Origin: Phyllostachys edulis
Lineage: Eukaryota > Streptophyta > Magnoliopsida > Poales > Poaceae
DNA length: 64,000 nt
Reading direction: 5' to 3'
Assembly (NCBI GenBank): GCA_036346405.1
Contig: CM070553.1
Span: 71,922,976-71,986,975 of the forward strand
Shown here: piece after piece, positions 57,819 to 64,000 of the stretch
Position numbering within the stretch: position 1 is the first letter of the stretch
How the letters are laid out: each line of letters opens with the position of its first letter
Position numbers and translations under genes: made by a program
Notes under the pieces: model-generated
Told to the model about the DNA's origin: nothing
The model's database searches: none
The model's input: only the letters and a program-made list of their open reading frames with translations

Positions 57819-58924
57819 CCAGGTTGCTTCGGCCCTTGGACAAGTATCGACAACAAAATATACTTCCGCTTCATACACAACCAAGGAGGAAGGTTGTAGA
57901 TACATAGCGTCACGGGCCAAGTGCTATGTCGGCTGCTCATGTTACCGAAAGGATTCATTCCATCTGTACTCAATCCAAACCTTATATTCCTCGATTCCTT
58001 TTGAAGTTTGCAAACCTCCTATCGATGTTTCTCCTTTGGCGGAATCAGCAGGTGTCTTAACTTTTCGCCATTCTTACGCTCCTCGAGTGCCAATCTGCTA
58101 GCTTTGCATTCTTTGGGTTCGCAAAACCGCTTCAAACGGGAATTACAGAAGATACCACACCACCTTAGCAGAGGTCCTTTCTTCACCTCGATTCCCTCGT
58201 CGTCATCCGATTGCTTCTTCACGCTTGTATCGGGATCGTTGCACACCGCACATACATGCATGTTTGTATACTCGTTATGGTAGAGGATACAATCGTTCGG
58301 ACATGCATGTATTCTTTCTACTTCCATTCCCAATGGACAAAGAACCTTTTGGCTTTGTAGGTGGTTTTGGGCAACTCGTTTCTCCTAAGCATGTCCGCTA
58401 AGAGACCTAATGACTCAAGTGAAACTCTTGTCGGACCAACCGTTGCTTGCCTTCAATTTCAGCGGTTTAAGCACGGATGACAACCTTGTATATTCCGACT
58501 TGCAGCCCGAACAAAGGTTTCTCTAAGTCCTTCATCACGCCCGAATTGAACATACTCCTCTCATCACAGTTCCTTCGCATCGCTAAGCATCTGATCTAGA
58601 TTGTCATCGTGCGGCCCTATCCGAATCGGAACCACAATCGACATCATTCGGCGGCATATCGTTGACTTCCTGTATAATATGCTCTTCACCGTGACTGGTC
58701 CAACATGTATAACCCTTTTTGAAACCCCTTCGAATCAAGTGTGCTTCGATCTGCGCTCGGTTGTTAAACATCTTCAGATTCTCGCAGTCAATGCATGGAC
58801 AGTACATATATTCCGCCCCCTTATTCAACATATCCTCCTCGGTAGCTCTTGTAAAAGCAGACACACCATTAATGTACTCTTCACTCACACGGTTCTTAGT
58901 GTACATCCAGCTTCGGTCCATCAC
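57819..58924 (-). pseudogene. CACTA transposase (TNPD-like), N-terminal third
   Basis: ATG at 58924 gives MMDRSWMYTKNRVSEEYING, the usual start of plant CACTA transposases. A Cys-rich transposase-associated domain follows (YMYCPCIDCENLK; HLIRRGFKKGYTCW). The frame breaks after 58604. From 58333 it resumes with MGMEVERIHACPNDCILYHN and a second Cys cluster (CAVCN). It continues to FGLSTDGMNPFGNMSSRHS and the GPKQPGND motif at the A3 insertion point. It reads directly into 38464 on the other side of the insertion. Frameshifts near 58600-58340 make this copy inactive as sequenced. Confidence 0.92.
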
Positions 58925-59580
58925 ACGGTTCGTATTGAAAACCCTGAAAATAAATAAAAGGGTGATGACTTTCGAAAGCGTATTTTCTGAGGCTTAATTA
59001 CGATTTTTTCATTTTTACAATTTTCTGGATTTTATTAACTTACATGTGGGCCCTACTTGTCAGTGACTCATTTTTTTTTTCATGATTTTATTTATAAAAT
59101 CTATGGCGGTCCCACATGTCATAGACTCGTTAGTTTATTAACTAAATGATTAAAAACAGTAGGATTAATTTGAAGCTCAAACTGGGCTTAGGGGTGACAT
59201 CGCATTGCTATATAGTCGTGGCTCGGCCCTAAGGTCTCGCCTGAGGCGAACCGACGGTGATGTCCCATGGAGGCGTCTGAAACTAGCGATTTCGGCGTAA
59301 ACGCCTGAAACTACTCAAATTAAAGGATGCTTATACTTCAATATCTCACCTCGATCACGAGGAAGGTGTCAATGAAAGTCGGGGAAGGTCCAAGGCGCGG
59401 CTGGGTCGTCGATCGGTGAACAGAGGCGACGGCGGCAAGCTCCTCGGCGATAATATATAGCTGAAATGGACCAGGCCGGCTCAGTGAGGTGAGGCGATGT
59501 ACTCAAACCGGGCACGGAACGCCAGAGATGGAGATCAAGAAGACTATATCTGTTGGACGGGGAGGCGGAGCTATATATAC
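58925..59580. other. CACTA 5' region without a gene
   Basis: On the - strand this lies between the terminal repeats and the transposase start. It is AT-rich near 58980-59150 with T-runs and more GC-rich near 59360-59560. No coding domain was found; probably leader and intron. Confidence 0.5.
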
Positions 59581-59892
59581 GTCTGTGATGAGTTAATTAT
59601 CACGGACGGTTTTTAACAAAAACCGTCTGTGATATTGGGTAATATCACAGACGGTTCATGTTTGGAACCGTCTGTGAAGTATCACGACGGTTTTTGGTTA
59701 GAACTGCTCGTGATACTTCATGACGGTTCCAAACATGAACCGCTCGTGATATGACATCTTCACAGATGGTTTTTAGCGCGGAGAATAACAGAGACGGTGG
59801 GTAAACAAAACCGCTCGAGATTGTGTTTATCTGAGCGGTTTCGATGAACCGCTCGTGATCAAAGCGCCCAAGATAGCATTTACGTAGTAGTG
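59581..59892 (-). mobile_element. CACTA right terminus: inverted repeat and subterminal hairpins
   Basis: The - strand begins CACTACTACGTAAATGC at 59892, then hairpins of ACGGTTTTT/AAAAACCGT and AGCGGTT types with GTGATA flanks. It is the 5' end of the element whose transposase starts at 58924. The adjacent 3 bases are CCA; the matching left end was not located. Confidence 0.85.
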
Positions 59893-60020
59893 CCAGTTTG
59901 TAGTTAAGCCTTTCACTTGGATTGAGTTAAGTTGGAATCCATTTACTTGAGGCCCTAGAGTTATGTCCTTAAGACCATGCTTAGTCTCGGTCTTACGGAG
60001 ATAACCCGGGGGTCCTCACA
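59893..60020 (+). repeat. Element C 5' LTR, last 128 bp
   Basis: Ends GGGGGTCCTCACA four bases before a primer site. The upstream part of the LTR is cut by the CACTA terminus at 59892, so CACTA material is inserted in, or joined to, this LTR. Confidence 0.8.
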
Positions 60021-60024
60021 GCGT

Positions 60025-60036
60025 TGGTATCAGAGC
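60025..60036 (+). promoter_or_regulatory. Element C primer-binding site
   Basis: TGGTATCAGAGC, initiator Met-tRNA complement, just after the LTR end at 60020. Confidence 0.94.
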
Positions 60037-60236
60037 CATACTAACTGTAGGTTAGAGATTGCATGGGCGTTAAGTTTAGCAAATCTCTTGGTGAAAATAT
60101 TTTTTAGTTATCAAAATTACTTTGGAAGGTTTAAGTTAGGGATATCTTTTATTCCTCATCCATCTTAGTATCACTTCTTACCTTATTCTGGTTTTGATTT
60201 GCAAAACTAACTTATCTTGTCCTTCTTGTCCTTTAG
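60037..60236 (+). other. Element C leader with splice-acceptor-like end
   Basis: No ORF. It ends with ACTAAC (about 60206), a long pyrimidine stretch CTTGTCCTTCTTGTCCTTTAG and the ATG of the extra ORF, i.e. branch point, tract and AG in ideal order. Confidence 0.6.
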
Positions 60237-60965
60237 ATGAATCCTCAATACCTTGTTCGGGAGACTCAAGCTGAGAATGTGGGAGGATACCCGGAGTTAC
60301 TACGAGACATGATGTGGAGGGCCAACTTCACCTACCAGCCGACGTACTCCATCTATCGACGAGACCGAGGGCCAGGAATGGAGGAGTACCTGGCCGTAGC
60401 CGACATCATTGCTAGGCGTGTTACTGGAAGCATTCCTTATCGATTTCAGGCATGGGGCACTTCTGAGGCCATGGCGCTTCAGGAAGTGGCTCGAGTGGCC
60501 ATGAGTCGTCTTCGCTATGATTTGACCGAGCTGTCCCAGCCGCCCTATGACCATTTCCCCATGCAAGCGCATGCTGGGGAAGTGAGCAGGTTCGCCAGGA
60601 TTCAGTTCGGGGAGGATCCCCAAGTTCAACAATTGGCGAGGCTGGTGCACACTATGGACTTGATGCATCGTTGCACCGTGCATGAGTTGTGGGAGACGCG
60701 GCGCCGTCTCATCATAGCTCAGGAGCACCTGCGACTTATGCATGATATGAGGCTTATTCATACCAATGTGCTGTATGGTGCTAATGTGATCTCTCCCTAC
60801 CTTTCTGCACCACCAGAGTATCGCCTTCCCGTAGTAGAAGGCCACCTTAATGGCATAGGATCACCTTTGCGCCTCCCTAACCTAGGGGACCCCGATGATA
60901 CAGGATCCCCTGGATGTCACCTTCTAGACGAGTTTCCGGTGAACTTTGACTGGAACAATATCTAG
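60237..60965 (+). CDS. Extra ORF of element C, 242 codons, possible dsRNA-binding-like fold
   Basis: A complete frame between primer site and gag, starting MNPQYLVRETQAENVGGYPE and ending FPVNFDWNNI. No gag or pol motif is present. Residues about 18-93 follow the order of a double-stranded-RNA-binding domain: helix ELLRDMMWRANF, strand region QPTYSIYRRDRGPGMEEYLA, then GTSEAMALQEVARVAMSRL as second helix. The basic KKxAK motif that binds RNA in classical domains is missing. A helical segment (VQQLARLVHTMDLMHRCTVH) and an acidic, Pro-rich tail follow. It is unbroken while the gag next to it is frameshifted. Families A and B lack it at this place. The role is unknown; the fold is my inference. 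Confidence 0.8.
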   Translation: MNPQYLVRETQAENVGGYPELLRDMMWRANFTYQPTYSIYRRDRGPGMEEYLAVADIIARRVTGSIPYRFQAWGTSEAMALQEVARVAMSRLRYDLTELSQPPYDHFPMQAHAGEVSRFARIQFGEDPQVQQLARLVHTMDLMHRCTVHELWETRRRLIIAQEHLRLMHDMRLIHTNVLYGANVISPYLSAPPEYRLPVVEGHLNGIGSPLRLPNLGDPDDTGSPGCHLLDEFPVNFDWNNI

Positions 60966-61282
60966 GATGCTAGGGTAGTAAGCTCGCTATCCTGTCATGT
61001 GTTTAGCGATGCGTGTATCTTTAAAATTCTTGTAATAGCCTAGTAATTGTTGGAACTTTTGTGTTATTTGCAAGAACTTTTATTCTGGGCAATTACCATT
61101 CGCCCTTGGGCTAATCAACGTAATTGTACTAGAACTCTATGAAGGTTTATTGGATCTTGTACTGGCCTCAGTGCCTTGGTACCCCATTTGGTGTTATGTT
61201 CTTGAGTATTTTTGTGTATTTATCATTATGCATGCTTATGTATAACTTATTAAATTTATCTAACCATCCATGTCACTACAGG
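60966..61282 (+). other. Spacer between extra ORF and gag
   Basis: 317 bases, AT-rich. It ends CTAACCATCCATGTCACTACAG|GATG, a branch-point and acceptor-like arrangement at the gag start, as in families A and B. Confidence 0.65.
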
Positions 61283-61865
61283 ATGACAGGTCCCAACACT
61301 CGCTCGAGAGCGCAGCGTGATGAGGGGTCTCCACCCTTAGAACCACGTTCAACTGCTTTGGGTGAATCTTCTCACCAGCATCATCAGCGAGGTCGCACAC
61401 CCGAGGAGACACTTCCACCGCCTCCTACCATGGCGGAAGTGTTGGCTCAAATAGAGAGGAACCGTATGGACCAGACCAGGATTCTTGAGGCCATCGCTCG
61501 CAACACCTCTCCTGCTCCTGCAGCAGCAGGGGGAGGTGGAAATCATAGAGCTCACGGAGGTCTCGCTGACTTTCAGTGGACTAACCCTCCCACCTTTGTG
61601 GGCACCGAGGACCCAATGGAGGCCAAGATTGGTGCATGGACATTGAGAAGAAGCTAGCTATTGCTCAAAGGTACGCGCGTTGAGAAGGTACTCTTCGCCA
61701 CTATCACCGAGGGCGCCGCCAACAAGATGGTGGGACAACTTCTCCGCCATGCAACTCGACGAGACGTTCCTTCATGGAACAATTTCGCCTGACTTCGGGA
61801 GGCCCATATTCTGATGGGGTCATGTCCATCAAGCGGCGGCAGCTTGCTTTGAAGCAAGAAAAGAA
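61283..61865 (+). pseudogene. Element C gag, N-terminal half, frameshifted
   Basis: Starts MTGPNTRSRAQRDEGSPPL at ATG 61283. PPPPTMAEVLAQIERNRMDQ and ADFQWTNPPTFVGTEDPMEA are intact. The frame shifts near 61630 and ends at TAG 61655-61657. The capsid core continues in other frames until about 61865, where the downstream Gag-Pol frame opens. Two or three indels would account for this. Confidence 0.85.
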
Positions 61866-64000
61866 GATCACATCGAGTACCTTCACGAGTTCAACTCATT
61901 GGCTCGTTATGCACCTGATGACGTCTCCACCGACGCCTGCCGCCAGAGCCGTTTCATGAACGACTTGACTGAGGAGATGCAGCTAGCTCTAGCTGTACAT
62001 GACTTTCGCAACTTCCAGCACATGGTGAACAAGGCCATAGTGGTGGAGCACAAGAGTGCAGCTGTAGAGGAGTCCAAGAAGAGGAAGAAGTTAGCTCAGG
62101 GTGCAGCTAGCGGCAGTTTTCCCCGGCAGCGCACCGGACCACCCCAGGCATCTCGTTATCCAGCTCCAGTGCCACCGAGGACTTCCTCGATGACTCCACA
62201 GGCTTCTTTTCCTACGGCACAGTGGTACAATGGGGGTAAGAAGCCCCAAAACAGCAGCCCCTACAGACCCAATGTCACTTGCTTTCACTGTGGTCGCCAG
62301 GGCCACTATGCAGATAAGTGCCTCGCCAAGCAGCGAGGGATGCCTCAGACTTACAGAGCTCCTACACCTTCAGTTGTGACCAAACCTTCACCACCTCCGA
62401 GGGCAGCATCTACCCCTCCTCAGGTCCCTGCATGTGGTCGAGTCAACCACGTCACAGCCGAGGAGGCAAGCGGCGCTTCGGATGTCGTTTTGGGTACACT
62501 TCTTGTTAATTCTTGTCCAGCATCAGTTTTATTTGATTCAGGAGCATCTCATTCTTTCATAAAAAGGGAATATGCTGCATTTAATCAATTTGAGATAGTT
62601 AAGCTTCAGCCACCTTATCAAATTCAGTCACCGGGATCGGTTTTCCAAACCGATCAAGTCTGTCAAGATGTGAAGGTGGAAATTCATAAGAATGACTTCT
62701 TGGCTAATTTAATTGTGATAAAATCAGTGGGTATTGATGTGATTTTAGGGATGGATTGGCTGTCCAAAAATCAGGGAAAGATCGATTGTGCTCAACGGTT
62801 TATTTCAGTCACAAGTGATGACGGCAGCCTAGTCGTCTTTACCCCTTTAGTGGGCGATTCACATCTTTATGCCTTGGAAGCTTGTACCTCTTTTGATTTG
62901 GATGAAGTACCAGTGGTATGTGAATATCTAGATATTTTTCCAGAAGAACTCCCTGGCATGCCCCCTGACCGTGAAGTCGAATTCGTCATCGAGCTTGCAC
63001 CCGGTACCACGCCAATTTCAAAGCGGCCGTATCGGATGCCTCCTAATGAGTTGGTGGAATTGAAAGCACAACTCAAGGAACTTCAAGACAAGGGATTCAT
63101 TAGGCCGAGCTCCTCACCTTGGGGATGCCCGGCTATCTTTGTCAAGAAGAAGGATAAGAGTTTACGGATGTGTGTCAACTACCGTCCGTTCAACGAGGTC
63201 ACTGTCAAGAACAAATATCCGCTGCCAAGGATAGATGATTTGTTCGATCAATTGAATGGAGCCCAGGTTTTCTCCAAGGTTGATTTGAGGTTGGGCTACC
63301 ATCAAATCAAGGTCAGAGCCGAAGACATACCAAAGACAGCATTCTCCACTCGTTACGGGCTGTACGAGTACACTGTCATGTCTTTCGGATTGACAAATGC
63401 TCCAGCATACTTCATGAATCTCATGAATTCAGTTTTCATGGAGTACTTAGATAAGTTTGTCATCGTGTTCATCGATGATATCGTTATCTACTCAAAGACT
63501 GATGAAGAACACGAACAGCATCTACGACTTGTGTTGGAAAAGCTTCGGCAACATCAACTTTATGCAAAGTTCAGCAAATGTGAGTTTTGGCTTAGGGAAG
63601 TTAGTTTCTTGGGTCATATCCTATCCAAGGGTGGTGTCGCTATCGATCCAAGTAAAGTGCAAGATGTGCTTGACTGGAAACAACCCAAGAGCGTCACTGA
63701 TATTCGTAGTTTTCTTGGACTTGCGGGATACTACCGCAGATTCATCAAGGACTTCTCCAAGATTGCGAGACCAATAACCCAATTGTTAAAGAAGGAGAAG
63801 AAGTTTGAATGGTCAGCGGAATGTGAGGAAAGTTTTCACACCTTGAGAGATCTTCTGACCAAAGCTCCAGTGCTCATCCTGCCTGATATTCGTAAGAGCT
63901 TCGATATTTATTGTGATGCATCTCGTCACGGGCTCGGTTGTGTGCTTATGCAAGAGGGCCAAGTGGTGGCGTATGCGTCGAGGCAATCGAGACCTCATGA
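61866..64000 (+). CDS. Element C Gag C-terminus-protease-RT-RNase H, open to the window end
   Basis: One frame is open for more than 2.1 kb (first in-frame ATG 61956) and runs off the window. Order: end of capsid (YLHEFNSLARYAPDD), zinc knuckle CFHCGRQGHYADKC (62280-62321), protease LFDSGASHSFIKRE with the catalytic Asp at 62535, DVILGMDWLSKNQGK, RT with KRPYRMPPNELVELK, FSKVDLRLGYHQIK and active site VFIDDIVIYSK (Asp-Asp 63474-63479), FLGLAGYYRRF, and the start of RNase H (FDIYCDASRHGLGC). Gag and Pol are in one frame, as in many plant chromoviruses. By eye it is the most intact pol in the window. Integrase and chromodomain lie beyond the end. Confidence 0.93.

Noticed and set aside
61139..61282. 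Gag of element C with a 48-codon hydrophobic N-terminal extension
   Set aside because: Families A and B start Gag at the ATG matching 61283. The extension is AT-rich spacer, and the splice-acceptor-like site would remove it.

Overview
The window is eukaryotic nuclear DNA from a plant, most likely a grass. It is a dense, multiply nested block of transposable elements, and no intact host gene was recognised. The plant evidence is initiator-methionine-tRNA primer sites (TGGTATCAGAGC), Ty3/gypsy chromoviruses with a C-terminal chromodomain and very long LTRs (Tekay/Del-like), CACTA (En/Spm) transposase pieces, and an NB-LRR resistance-gene fragment.

Layout. 1-1312: unassigned GC-rich DNA and a broken NB-LRR fragment. 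About 3101-5067: + strand end of an LTR (family D), joined directly to a broken integrase. 5068-14933: family A element A1 (- strand), truncated in integrase, with a 5.53-kb 5' LTR. 14934-15405: fragment of another LTR (F) plus a family A polypurine tract. 15406-31352: element A2 (+ strand), with two 5.39/5.40-kb LTRs and a frame-broken gag-pol. 31353-38464 and 57819-59892: a CACTA complex on the - strand. Its transposase gene is split by an A-family solo LTR (A3, 38465-57813, target duplication CATTC). A3 is itself split by a complete family B element (39736-54035, target duplication ACATA). 59893-64000: the end of a fourth LTR (family C), a primer site, a 242-aa extra ORF, and gag-pol running off the window.

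How the parts work together. Each retroelement carries the Ty3/gypsy set (gag with zinc knuckle, protease, RT, RNase H, integrase, chromodomain). Most copies are broken by frameshifts and stops. Many differences between LTR pairs fall at CAG/CTG and CCWGG sites, so some breaks may be sequencing errors rather than decay.

Most interesting signals. (1) Several divergent LTR families share exon-like pieces: a 63- or 78-nt open exon in fixed phase between a pyrimidine-AG acceptor and an AAG|GCAAGC donor, followed more than 1 kb later by a TTGTTGCAG acceptor and an in-phase terminal exon. This suggests a spliced small gene inside the LTR. (2) The U3 of family A is an array of palindromes whose arms contain exact matches to the plant M-phase (MSA, MYB3R) element. 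(3) Element C has an extra ORF before gag that resembles a double-stranded-RNA-binding fold, with its own splice-acceptor-like site. (4) Two 5.4-kb LTRs lie head to head as a giant inverted repeat.
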